Assembly: GCA_015680685.1 (NCBI GenBank) | Contig: MNCI01029116.1 | Location: forward strand, 1-54,243 | From: Gnetum montanum | Lineage: Eukaryota > Streptophyta > Gnetopsida > Gnetales > Gnetaceae | DNA length: 54,243 bases | Reading direction: 5' to 3' | In this document: piece by piece, positions 9,949-21,018 of the stretch | Numbering within the stretch: the stretch's first letter is position 1 | Layout: every line of letters starts with the position of its first letter | Made by a program: the position numbers and the translations under genes | The notes under the pieces: generated by a model | What the model was told of the DNA's origin: nothing | The model's database searches: none | Seen by the model: only the letters and a program-made list of their open reading frames with translations

Positions 9949-11664
9949 GTAAAAGAAGATTGTTTAAATGTAGATTTGAAGAAAGCAAGAATGCTCTACA
10001 CTTTATCCAGTTCAGCAATGGCATAAGATAGAAAAACTTTAGTTTTGAATAATTTTGAGGAAGGACCTTTAGATCCCTCAACTAAAGAACAACAGGATCT
10101 CCTTGACCAAGTTTTGAATTTGGGCTTAAGGAATATTGAAGAAATAATTTAACCTTTACATAAAGATTCCTTAGATCTTAGAGAACTACTAATACACTTA
10201 AGTATGTCTTCCTAGATCAAAATAAACCATTAATAATAAATTCCCAACTTACTAATGAATAAGAAAGAAAATTATTAGAAGTTTTCCATAGAAGGTTTGA
10301 GGCATTTGCATGGAGTTATGAGCACCTTCACTAAGAAATCTCAACAAACATATGCCAATATCATATCTATTTAGAGGATAATGTAAAACCAATCAAAATT
10401 CTCCCAAGATGAACTAATCCATTGTTAAAAAAAATTATTAAGGATGAAATCTTAAAAATTTGGAAATAGGGAATTATTTATCCAGTAGCTAATAGTAAAT
10501 GGGTAAGCCCCATTATTGTAGTTCCAGAAAAGGGTGGAAAATGGAGAGTTTGTGTGGATTATAGTATGTTAAACCAAAATACAGAGAAAGACCATTTTTC
10601 ATTACAATACATAGATCAAATTATAGAAAAGTTAGAAGGACATGAATATTATTATTTTTTTGATGGATTTAGTGGATACAATCAAGTAGCCATTGCCCCT
10701 GAAGACCAACATAAGACAAATTTTACATGTCCTTATGAAACTTTTGCTTACAGATGAATGCCTTTTGGCCTTTGTAATGTACCAGCTACTCTTTAAAGAG
10801 CCATGATTTCAATATTTTCTAATATTTTAGAAGATTATTATGAAGTTTTTATAGATGATTTTTATATCTATGGGAATACTTATGATGAAACTTTGCAACA
10901 TCTCAAACATGTTCTAGATAGATGTATTGATAAAAAATTTGAAATCAAGTTGGGAAAAGAGTCACTTGATGGTTACAGGTGGCATAGTATTAGGACACAT
11001 TATTTCTAAAGATGGGATAAGGATGGATGATGAGAAAGTAAGAGTCATATCTACACTTGTAGCTCTAACTAATTTAAAGAATCTTTGATCTTTTCTAGGA
11101 CATGTTGGATATTATAGAAGGTTTATCAAAGACTTTTTAAAAATTACTAAACCATTATACATGCTCTTAGAAAAAGGTGTTTCATTTATTTGGACTAATG
11201 ATTGTCAAGAAGCATTCTTGAAATTGAAAAAATGAGTAACTGTAGCCCCTATATTAAATGCACCTAATTGGGGTTATCCATTTGATTTAATGTGTAACAC
11301 TAGTGACATAGCAGTAGGGGTAGTTTTAGGACAATACATTAATCATAAATCACAAGTGATTTATTATGTATCCAAAAAGTTTAGACCAAGTCCAAGAAAA
11401 TTATACAACTATAAAAAAAGAATTATTAGCTATTGTATATGCTCTAGGTAAATTTAGACATTATTTAATAGGATATAAAATTAGAGTATATATTGATCAT
11501 TCAGCCATTAAATTCTTAGCTACTAAGAAAATAGAAAGTGCAAGAATAATGAATTGGTGCTTATTACTCCAAGAATTTGACCTAGATATTTTAGATAAAA
11601 GAGGTAGGGAAAATGTAGTAGCAGATAATCTTTCAAGGCTAGAAACAATCGATAAGAATTAAAC
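9949..11664 (+). pseudogene. Element E reverse transcriptase and RNase H
   Basis: RNA-dependent DNA polymerase plus RNase H of a Gypsy Pol. Recognisable RT blocks are IIYPVANSKWVSPIIVVPEK (about 10475), WRVCVDYSMLNQNT, DHFSLQYIDQI, FFDGFSGYNQVAIAPEDQ, then PFGLCNVPAT after a stop at 10756, and the catalytic box YYEVFIDDFYIYGNTY near 10845 with both Asp residues kept. The later RT part (GHIISKDGI) shifts frame around 10980. RNase H covers 11366-11662: ENYTTIKKELLAIVYALGKF, then YIDHSAIKFL and ENVVADNLSRLE. Stops and frameshifts (for example 10388, 10756, 11008) make it inactive. Confidence 0.85.
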
Positions 11665-11869
11665 ATAAGGAGTCTTTCATGATAAATTTCCTGATGAACA
11701 AATTTTTTCTATAAGAAAGGATTATTGGTTGGCTGATATAGCCAACTATTTATCTATTATGAAAACCCCTACCAATTGGACTAAGGAAGAAAAGAAATAT
11801 TTCTTACGTAGCATATGTAGATACATTTGGAGTAGTTTGTATATTTATTGAATATGTAAAGATAACATA

Positions 11870-13065
11870 GCAAGAAGATGTATGGTTGAGAATGAATAAT
11901 AAGAAATTATACAAATGTGCCATGATGATTTAAGGGATGGCCACTTTGATAGCAAACATACTACTATCAAACTTCTTCAAAGTGAATTTTATTAGCCCTT
12001 AATTTTTAAAGATGCACATAAGTATGTGCAAGAGTGTGATAAATGTCAATGAATGGGAGCCATAACAAAAAGAAATGAAATGCCCTTAAAACCAATTTTA
12101 ATAGAAAAACCATTTGATGTGTGGGGTATAGACTTTTTAGGACCATTTCTACCATATAATGGATGTCATTACATTTTGGTTTGTATCAACTATGTTACCA
12201 AATGGCTAGAAGCAAAATCCACCCCAACAAATGATGTTAAAGTAGTTGTAGCATTCCTTAGAGAATATTTTAACATGTTTTGGAACTCCATGGGCAATCA
12301 TTAGTGATCAAGAAATCCATTTTGTTAATAAAATCATGGAAAAATTTCTTAAGTCTTTTGGTATCCAACATAAGATAGCTACTGCTTATCATCCTTAAAT
12401 AAATGGCCAAGTAGAAAATGCTAATAGAATTATCTTGAATATATTAACAAAAACTATATGTACTAAAGGGAAGGATTGGTCTAAAAAATTGCAAGATGCA
12501 CTTTGGGCTTATAAAATGACTTATAAACCAAGTTTAGGATATTCACCTTATTAATTGGTTTATGGTAAGTTATGTCTATTACTTGTTGAACATAAATATC
12601 AATCTTTGTGGTTAGCCTAGCAACTCAATTTTGATGAAGACATGAACTAGGCTGCTAAAATCAACCAACTTCACAAACTTGACGAAATGTGGTTGCATGC
12701 TCTTGAAAAGTAAAAAAATTGTAAAGAAACAAATGAAAATATTACATGATAAGAGTTTCTTTAAAAAACACTTTTCTATAGGTGATAAAGTTCTTCTCTA
12801 CAATATGAGATTGCATAAATTTCCACGAAAGTTAACAACTAGGTGGAAAGACCCTTATTTAGTTGTCCAACCCCATGATAATGGAAGCATTCTCATATCA
12901 CCTATTGATGATTCCCCAACTATATTTCTAGTCAATGGGAAAAGGCTTAAGTTATATTATCAACATCACATTGAGGAACCCAGAGAAGATGAATTAGTAG
13001 AGCTAAGGAACCCAACTTATCCCATTACTAATGAATTACATGACAACAATTCATTAGAAGTCTGA
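11870..13065 (+). pseudogene. Element E integrase
   Basis: DDE integrase that would insert cDNA into the genome. A zinc-binding HHCC region is seen at about 11920-12050 (CHDDLRDGHFDSKHTTIKLL ... ECDKCQ). The core begins PFDVWGIDFLGPFLPYNGCH with the first catalytic Asp (near 12130). The second block (near 12300-12320, SDQEIHF) is in another frame, and the third block reads NGQVENANRIILN with the catalytic Glu. The C-terminal domain, 12760-12960, reads FSIGDKVLLYNMRLHKFPRK and WKDPYLVVQPHDNGSI. Stops at 12050, 12302 and several later points show decay. Order and wording are Athila-like. Confidence 0.85.
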
Positions 13066-14360
13066 GCTCTCAACGTACCCCTTAAAAAGACTCTTATGTC
13101 ATAGAATAAGCTAATAAAGAAATATTTATAGTTTACAACTTTTTCCTTGAAAAATGTAGAGGGCAATAGGATGTTCTATTGTTAGTTGGGACTATAAAGA
13201 ATTTAGTAGCATCATGTCTAGAATGGAAGGGAGAAGGACAACTTCTTCTATCTTGGCATAGGTAGGTTTAAACCTAAAATTCAACTAAGGGTGAGCTTGA
13301 GATTAATAAGTGTCTTACACATAATAAACTTCATTGTTTTTAAATAATATTCTTTAATTACAATGTTCATAAGTCAAGGTGGCTAAATAGCTTAATTTAG
13401 GGTAATGCTTATTTGTGTTTGATTTCTATTAAATACCTTCTTGGATGAGTCATTAAGGTGAAAAGGGTGTGTTATATTGGACCTAGTTTCTCTAATGGTA
13501 AAGGCATTTATCAATATTAAGCAAGGTCAGTGCTATGTGAGCAACCTTTACAAAATAAATTTAGCTCCCATAAGAACATCATGGTTGAAGCTGGTGAAAT
13601 ATTGAATTTCTTTCAAAAATAAAAAGAGAAAAAATAAAAAAAGAAAAAGTAAAGGAAAAAGAAAAGAAAAGAAAAAAGAGAAGCAAGAAAAGAAAAACAA
13701 AAAGAAAAAAGATGGCCCCATAAGAACCTTCAATCATGAGTTGAGCCACACTCCCATAAGAACCTTCCAGCTGGGGTGATGCTTCAAGCTCACAATTATA
13801 AGCATTCCAAAAGAACCCCATTATGTAAGCAAAGTGTTTAAGGATCTGACAATAATTACCAATCTACTCACAATGCCACTACCTTAGAACTCAGCTATAA
13901 CATTGGCAATGAAGGAGTAACTCATCCATAGTTAGTATGTTCATGGGAACCTTCACTTTTAATTATTTCTCTTACTTTGTTATTTAGTTACTTTGCTTTT
14001 GTTTCTTTGTACTTCTAGGATTATTGTTCTCTTTTTGCTTTTGTTTTTACCTCATTTTTAACTTTTGCTATTTCTTTTTTTTCATTTTTGTATCTTCCTA
14101 TTTTTCTTTTGCATGGTCATCTCTTCTAACTAGTAGTACCTTTGTTTTGAGTTTTCTTTGTGTTTCCCATCATGTCTTCCATAGGCGTTAGTGGTACAGA
14201 TTCCTATTAATGCTTGTTCACCCATTTCCTTTGGTACCTTCTTAGTCATTTGGATATATAAAACCTAAGGCAATTTTTTCTTTTGGTATATCCTTTGACC
14301 ATGTTCCTTTTAATAATTTATATTTTGTAATTAACCTAGGTATGTTCTGTACTTTAGCTT
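13066..14360 (+). other. Element E 3' non-coding region
   Basis: No env-like ORF is visible. 13610-13720 is almost pure purine (A/G) on the plus strand; the Phe-rich reading on the other strand is only its shadow. CCCATAAGAAC recurs at about 13566, 13714 and 13751. 13960-14110 is T-rich. The same order (integrase tail then T-rich tract) is seen in elements F and D. Confidence 0.6.
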
Positions 14361-14374
14361 AATTGGGGGGGGGG
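14361..14374 (+). other. Element E polypurine tract
   Basis: AATT followed by ten G, then TGGTGTTGTACAAG. A G-run directly before a TG is the expected plus-strand primer at the inner edge of the 3' LTR. Confidence 0.6.
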
Positions 14375-15050
14375 TGGTGTTGTACAAGATAACTAATTAA
14401 TAAAGGATATGATAGTAGGGTATAACCAACTTGGAAATTGAGCCAAGAATAAGTTAGGGAATGAGTTAGATGTAAGCAATGCATCTTGGATCCTGAAATC
14501 ATAGGAAAGGTTTAAATCTTGAGTTTATAAGACATTCTTACACCTAATGAAGCAAACCTTGTGAGGTGATTTTAAGCCCAATTAATTCTAGGTAGGGCCT
14601 TCCTAAATGAGTTATATAAGAATTTATCATAAAAAGAGGAATAAGCATATATACATACTTAGTAAATAATTAGTAAGTAAACATTTGGTTAATGGACAAG
14701 TCTAATTTTTGTTTTGTTATTCTTGATCTATTTTTTGTTAAATGTCTACATGTTTTTAATGTGTTAAGCCTAAAAAAATGTCTTGGAATAACAATAGCAT
14801 AATTTTATGTATGTATTATCTATTTATTTATTTTAGTTTAGTGGTGCATATTATTTTATTATTATTAGTTTATTTTAGTTTATCTTAATTAAAATGATAT
14901 ATTATTATTTATTAATGCAATTATAATTATAATTATATTATATATAATTATATATATATTATATAAACATTATAAAAATATTATAGTTTACATCATATAA
15001 AAACATTATATATAAAGTATATTAACATTATATTTAGAATTAGGGCAACT
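14375..15050 (+). repeat. Putative element E 3' LTR, with AT-rich tail
   Basis: Sequence from TGGTGTTGTACAAGATAACT onwards follows the polypurine tract and has no ORF. No matching 5' LTR exists in the window, so the LTR cannot be proved. 14830-15040 is almost pure A/T (TATTATT and TATATA runs), perhaps a site of local expansion. Confidence 0.4.
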
Positions 15051-15319
15051 CCGAGTTATTGATGAACGATGATCGCTATCATTGCCTCATCACCTCTGCC
15101 TACTCTACCATTGCATTCTAGAGCTTCCATGACAAGTTAGATGTGTGTGAGATGCTTTGTTTGTTCACAAATAGTGTGGAAAGTTGATGTGGTTGTTACA
15201 TAGCCACTAGAAACCACTAGATCTTCTCTCTGTTAGTTTGCTCCTTGATGTTGATGAGGCAGGGATGGCGATGAACATAATCTAGGTAGGCAAGGAAAAA
15301 ATAATAGTGGTATTAACTT

Positions 15320-15935
15320 GGTTCTTTTGGGACCTGCAGCACCACCCACAGGTTGAAATGGCACCGATGCTGTTGTCATCAGCAATGAGTTTATTTCAAG
15401 TCTATTTCAGACTCGGTGATGCTTCACCATATGCAGATTTCAAGGACTCTGATGTCATGGACTAGAGAGGTCTCATGGCCAAATATGTAGGTTCAGATGA
15501 TTGCTTTAATGTTGAGCATTATTGTTGTGGTATTGGCAATTAGCTACCAAAGCTGCTCTACCACACATGACTACAACCTTGACGCTTAGTCCAGCAGCTC
15601 CAGACAGTGCTCAGCATTCCATGGACACCTCAAACTTGTGTTTGATAACAACGCTGAGTATGTGAATCTGGGTGACAATATTGCAAAGCTTGTAGTGTAG
15701 GTGAGCTACCTCTCACCATGGAAGCTATGTATCAGCATCACAGACTCAAGTGCCACTTGATGGGAAGTGCCACAGAACATTCTTTCATAACCCATTGTCA
15801 ACTGTGGTTACAGCAAAGCCACATCTGACCTTCATCTTGAATTGCTCTTCTCCTATTCGCCCAAGCCATTTGGCTTCTACATCACCAGAAAGTCCAATGG
15901 CCAAGTTTTGTTTGATTTTAGAGTAGACAACTTAC
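15320..15935 (+). pseudogene. GH31 alpha-glucosidase/alpha-xylosidase N-terminal fragment
   Basis: Frames at 15725-15930 read ISITDSSAT, stop, WEVPQNILS, then SDLHLELLFSYSPKPFGFYI and TRKSNGQVLFDF. This is the N-terminal beta-sandwich order of plant GH31 glycosidases (R-I-x-D...RWEVP...PF-x-F-x-V-x-R-x-S-x-G-x-x-LF). Those enzymes trim alpha-glucosyl or alpha-xylosyl residues in the cell wall or vacuole. Sequence at 15320-15720 may hold the preceding N-terminus but is too broken to be sure. After LFDF the similarity ends and no catalytic domain follows. Frameshifts and stops throughout. It is an isolated host gene fragment between elements E and F. Confidence 0.55.
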
Positions 15936-16255
15936 TTGGAAATTATTACTACCCTATTACCCATGTGCATGCCCGTGGGTTTCCCAGTGCCGCATTGGAC
16001 ACCAAGCCTAATGGTAGTAATGATCTCACCAATGATACTGACATGGATGGTTAGGCTAAGCTCTTCAGCTCTCTCATATGTACAAATAACAAAATCAATG
16101 TTAATGATGGCCATGCCTATCATGATCATGTAGGAGAATGTGTAGCCATGGCCATCACTCATCTTCAGTAGACTCCATGCTAAACAAAGACATAAGGATG
16201 CCCAACTTTGAACTTACCCTAATGTTAATGGATTGGCATGGGATTCTCTAATATC
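15936..16255. other. Unassigned sequence between GH31 fragment and element F
   Basis: An open frame continues to 16054 but without recognisable family features, and its continuation is stopped. The left limit of the element F LTR could not be found and may lie in this stretch. Confidence 0.35.
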
Positions 16256-16293
16256 CAACCTATTATTAAAAGGTCAACCTATTATTAAAAGGT
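16256..16293 (+). repeat. Two exact 19-bp tandem copies in element F U3
   Basis: CAACCTATTATTAAAAGGT occurs at 16256-16274 and again at 16275-16293, about 20 bp upstream of the TATA box. Confidence 0.85.
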
Positions 16294-16843
16294 TTATTTT
16301 TGTAACATTGTGGAGTATAAATAAGACATTCTACATTGTATTGGGGGCAGAATATGAAGAAGAGGAATGAATACCCAAGTAAGAAACACATCAAGTTGAA
16401 ATCAATTTCTTTAAATAATTGTTGAGAGAGGATCTGTTAAGCCTTGTGGTGATTATTAGAGTCATTTGTATGGCTACTAAGCTTGCTACATGATAGCAAG
16501 GAAGAATTGCAAAAAAGGAAATGTCTCCCTTGTGATCCTTGAGATCTATGCTTGTATTTATGATTTCAATATTGATTTAATCATTAATTTTTATTCTTAA
16601 ACTTATGATTAGAAGTTAGGATGAAAATTCATGATTTTGCTTATGAGTGACATTTATAAGTGTGGAATTTATTTGGATTTGATTCTAATTATTTATTGTC
16701 TTAATGATCTTTTTTACTTTTGAATTGTTCCTCCATAGGATACAACTTATGGATCAGTCACAGATAAAATGACAATCTCTTCAATGAAAGAAAGATAAAT
16801 TTTAAAGGTATCCAACACCAAATTTTTCCTAGCTCATCAATTT

Positions 16844-16861
16844 TGGCATCATTGTCAGGGA
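16844..16861 (+). other. Element F primer binding site (tRNA-Asp type)
   Basis: TGGCATCATTGTCAGGGA, a decayed TGGCGCCGTTGCCGGGGA, four bases after the LTR-end motif CTCATCA. Confidence 0.65.
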
Positions 16862-17579
16862 GGCTGCCAAGGTTAATCTTCATCAACAGTTATGTATGTT
16901 TCAATTTCATTTGTAATTTATATTCCATGTACATTTTACATTATTTTATTTTATGTTTCTTTTATTTAAGAAATTTGAGAATTTGTTTCTTTTACTTGTT
17001 TTTCTTGCACTAAAAAAATCCAAAAATAAGGAAGAATCCTAGGAATTAGCACCTCTTATTGTACAACCAGTTGAAACTATTAATAAAGTTGCAATTAAAG
17101 CTGTGATAGTAGGAGTTATTAAATCAATTTGTAAATTCTTAGGAATGGTAGCCCAAGAATGTGCCAACAAAGAGTGTTCTTGTTAAATGTAACCAACAAA
17201 GTAACCAAAGAAACCAACATGAATTCAACTTTTAGGTGCACTCTTAGTCTTTACAAATGTATAAAAGTCAACAAAAAAAAAAACCAAGAGGAACCAATAC
17301 AATTAAGTTTTGATTTTTCCATACCTTTTAATCCTTTATTCGATATTTCAACTACTATAATATCAACAATGAGTTCAACTATAGGATTAGGATTTCAAAA
17401 TACTACCCCAATATCAACTTATGTAACCACAATTGGAGGAACTACCTAACCAATAAGTACTTTTAACTTATAAAATCCACCACTTGTTTCTATTTCTATA
17501 TAAAATCATATAGTAACCCCAATAGTAACCTCCACTTACATGATGGGATCATCTTCACATCATACACACCTCCCCTATT

Positions 17580-17775
17580 TTCCTTAGAATTAGAAAAGTC
17601 AAATTTCAACGAGGAGATAAGGTCCTCTACTGGAACCCCACACATGTGCCACAACAAACCAAGTTCCAAACATTGTGGAAAGGCCCTTATATTTTGAAAA
17701 TTTTCCTTCAAGGGTCATGATGATCCACAAACTTGAGAGCCCAGACAAGAAACAACTAGTTAACATGCCATAAAT
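17580..17775 (+). pseudogene. Element F integrase C-terminal tail
   Basis: Reads RKVKFQRGDKVLYWNPTHVP and KFQTLWKGPYILKIFLQ, the C-terminal DNA-binding domain of a Gypsy integrase. A2 has the matching REKFQLGDKVLYWNPTHIS at about 44700, which shows a close relation. The reading stops after FLQGS. The preceding ORF at 17159-17449 (Thr/Ser/Ile-rich) has no recognisable integrase or gag motif. Confidence 0.7.
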
Positions 17776-19849
17776 CAAACCTTTCCATGAGTATAAGGAA
17801 GCTAGTGTTCACAACACCTCCTCGGATGAACAAGCATGCTTGATTTTTTGGATCTCCTCCTTCCAACTTAGTTTTGGTGGAGATGGCTATTCATGCTAAT
17901 CATATAAGTGGCTCCTCAATTTTTCATCTTTTTGTGTTATATCTTATTATTTTTACAACTTTTTGTTTTACACTTTCTTTATCTTACACCCTTGTGTTTT
18001 TACTTTATTAATTTTTTCCAATTTTTGTTTTACGACATCATTAGTACATTTTATTTTTCTTGAATATTTTACAATGAGTTGTATATTTTTCTTTATTTTG
18101 GTGTGATTTTTCTTATTGTTTTCTAATAATAACATGCCTTATTACCAATTGGGTACAATGTGGTTTGCTTGATGTGGGCATGTGCTATCTTGTTATTTAA
18201 TTGTTGGTGTTTGGATTCTAGATTTGAATTTGGTTACTAATAAATAAGACATGGCTTCTTTTTCATGAAACAGGTAGCAAGTCTATGTTATCCACCCATC
18301 CACAAACTCTATGATGTTTCCGGTTCTAGAAGTGTGAGGTCCCTTTTCATTAATAAAACTTTAATGAACTTGTGACCTTGGTAGTTTTTGTACTTGGAAA
18401 AGATTCAAAGATTTGAATATGGTGTAACTTCAAGTGGACTCAATACTCTTTATACTCTTCTACTTACTTGGGCGCATGGGTGTTTTCATGGATTTCTTAC
18501 CGTTCCGTGTCAACCAATAGTAGGTAGGTAAATAAGTTTTTACATGGTGTGGTTTCCATCCAAAAATCCAAAAAAAAATAAAAATATGATGGGAATTCAA
18601 AGCACACCCATTAGACAAAATAAATAGGCTACAAGCACTTGTTATGGGACTAGAAAGACATGTTACCCATGCTTGAAGGTCCCCTCTAACTAAGGCCCTT
18701 TCTCACTTCCTACTTCTCGTTTCTTCTTAGATAAGCAACAGTGGTTGTTCTGTGCGAACACTCTTATGTCTCAAGAGGATGGACCAGTCTTAAACTGGTG
18801 ATGCGAAGTCACTGAACATGGTTGATTTTGGTCTAGAATAAGGATGGATTTCATTAGTTCATTTAACCACAAAATTTACAAGGGACTTCATGTGACCTTA
18901 ATCAAGAACTCCATTCCACTTTCTCTTTCTCATCCATTTATGCTTTCCATGCCTCACCTCACTATTGATGTTCATGTCCTTGTTTGATGTCTTCACTTGA
19001 TGTGTTAAAATTATTAGGTAGTTTCTTTCAGGTTTTCATACTTAACTTTCCATAACCATTAATGACTCATGGGGCCCATGGACTCCTTGGTTTGAGGATA
19101 TGCAAGGGCAACAAGGGCATGTGCCTACTTTTAGAAGGATCCACTTGCATACCCTTTGGCTAGGTTAGTTAAGTTCTTTATCCTTAGGCATTCTCACAAT
19201 CAAATCCTTTTACATGCTCCATCAATGATATCTAATTGTGCACATCTTATCAATGTTTTTCAATGAAATCCTATTTTTTATTGTGAATTCTTTAATTCTC
19301 TTCAAGCATTTCATTGTATTTGGGATTTTCAGAATTTAAGAATGGACCACTTATTTATTTCACTATATTTTTTAGTCTGCTTGTTAATGCTATTAAAAGA
19401 ATTAATCACTATAATCACAACGTACCCAAGTGTAACTACCAACGAGACAAAGTACGTAAAAGCTATAAGTTACACATTGCACACTAATCCATGATTTTGT
19501 TGTAATTGCGGTGGGAAGCATGGATTGAAGGTGGGATTGTCTTCACTAAGGAATAAGTAGTAGCATCGTGTGATGAGGCCCTTTCATGATCATTGAATCT
19601 TCTCCCATGTTCTTCAATTGTTAGAGGAGTTGGATGTTAGTTTTGGCCAAGGTGTTTAATTCTATTATCATGAACATTCAATTTTGTAAAATGTTGTAAA
19701 TCTATACACTTGGGCACTTAAAATTTGTCTATTTCATTTGATTTAGGTTTCACATTAGTTAATAATCCCATACCTTTCTAATATTTTGTAAGAAACTTGT
19801 TCCTCATTTTGTTCACTTGAGGTCAAGTTTTTATTGAGCCATGAGGTTA
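17776..19849 (+). other. Element F 3' non-coding region
   Basis: About 2 kb without a supported gene. It contains the T-rich tract at 17920-18120 and, at 18650-18679, a 30-bp sequence whose reverse complement occurs twice at 45486 and 45586 in element D. No polypurine tract or 3' LTR was seen before A2 begins at 19850. Confidence 0.5.
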
Positions 19850-20855
19850 TGATGAAGTGTATTTTGTCTGGCTTTGATATTGGAGCCCTAATATTGGATA
19901 CCCAATATCAAGGACCAAGAAGCGATGTCGGATATCCAGTATCACAAGATGTGTGTCAGCTGATGAAGCATCAAAGTGTCACATCAATGGGTCCTCGTTG
20001 ATACAACCTTGTCAACATGGTGTTGCCTCGTTGATGGGGCCACATCAACATATCATTTGCTACATTTACAAGGCCCCATTGATGTAGCTTCACTATAAAG
20101 TATATAAATACATGCTCACCAGCTGTGTTTATGAAAGGTCATATAATAGTTGTATAAAATCTCTTATAGTTTTATCATTTGAGAGTTATAATATTTCTCT
20201 GAGTGTTGACAGTAGAAGTTAGAAAGTGTATAGATCTTTATTTGCACATTGATGTACTTAAGCATACCAATGTGAAAAATAATAAAGATAAGCTTTTGAT
20301 CAAACCTTGTAGCACTTGGAATAGATTAATGATTTATTTTTGCATTTAATGTTTTCATTAATTATGAAACTAATTGAGATAAATTAGACTTTAATTGATT
20401 AATTAATTAAGCTAAATAGATTAAACACATAAGTACGACCACTTCGAGCATAACATACAACACTTGGTAATCCCGGAAGTGCTTAATGTTTGGTAGCCCA
20501 ACAGTGTTGTATGCATTTAGGATGTGTAGGGAAAGGTGGACTAGATGCATATGCTAGGATAGTTAGTTATTAATTAGCAATTAGATTAGTTTGAATTGGT
20601 TCATAAATTGAGTTTCAACTTATTATTAATTGTAGATAAATAAAATATAAAATAATAAAAATCATGTGCTCAATTACACTAAACCATACAACTAAGCTCC
20701 ACAAATGTAGTTAGGAAGACAACAATCATCACAATTAGATTTTATGTTCTAGAACCAGTGTACGTGGGAATTGAAGGTCTACTAAATTTGATAGGATTAT
20801 GCATGAATGCTTGTAATTCATATGGTTAGGCATAAGGTATACTCACCACACATCA
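19850..20855 (+). repeat. A2 5' LTR, 1,006 bp
   Basis: Begins TGATGAAGTG and ends CACACATCA, an imperfect inverted pair like that of A1 and A3. TATA boxes lie at 20094-20110 (TATAAAG, TATATAAATA). Its R/U5 part matches A3 (AATAAAGATAAGCTTTTGATCAAACCTTGTAG against 51875-51910, with few changes). Its U3 differs: the GCGATATCGC array is absent or very degenerate, and 19950-20090 instead holds repeated CATCAA/TTGATG half-sites. The flanking five bases are GGTTA. Confidence 0.8.
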
Positions 20856-20856
20856 T

Positions 20857-20874
20857 TGGCACCATTGCTGGGGA
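20857..20874 (+). other. A2 primer binding site (tRNA-Asp type)
   Basis: TGGCACCATTGCTGGGGA, a close match to TGGCGCCGTTGCCGGGGA, one base after the LTR end. Confidence 0.85.
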
Positions 20875-21018
20875 TATTTAGTTTGTTACATGCACTATCT
20901 AGGATTTAGTGAAAAATTATTCAATATCATTGGAATGAACCCTAAAGTCATATCATACTTCAAAATAAGTACAACAACTATAAGAAAGCACACTACATTT
21001 TTTGTCTTCTAACATAAT

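Larger units (their letters stand above)
4925..14374 (+). mobile_element. Athila-like Gypsy element E, split by an insertion
   Basis: The order is gag C-terminus with zinc knuckle (about 4960-5350), protease (5560-6162), [insertion 6163-9943], reverse transcriptase and RNase H (about 10000-11660), integrase (about 11870-13065), a purine-rich then T-rich non-coding region, and a polypurine tract at 14361-14374. The frame before the insertion (codon ending at 6162) continues correctly at 9949, after one copy of the target duplication is discounted. So the two halves are one element. No 5' LTR or primer site was found. Numerous stop codons show it is old and inactive. Confidence 0.85.
16256..19849 (+). 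mobile_element. Element F, internally deleted A-like Gypsy remnant
   Basis: The order is an LTR-like part with TATAAATA at 16316-16323, an LTR end CTCATCA at 16833-16839, a primer site at 16844, unclear sequence, an integrase C-terminal tail (17580-17720), a T-rich tract (17920-18120) and non-coding sequence up to the start of A2 at 19850. Capsid, protease, RT, RNase H and the integrase core are missing, so about 5 kb were lost. The integrase tail is closest to that of A2. The left LTR limit is not resolved, and the right part is cut by A2. Confidence 0.6.

Noticed and set aside
9949-13065. Integrated pararetrovirus (caulimovirid) copy
   Set aside because: Integrase, RNase H and Gypsy gene order are present, with no movement-protein or caulimovirid coat motif. 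The element is an LTR retrotransposon.
13548-13821. Phe/Leu-rich minus-strand ORFs suggesting a membrane protein
   Set aside because: They are the reverse reading of an A/G-only tract in the 3' non-coding part of element E.
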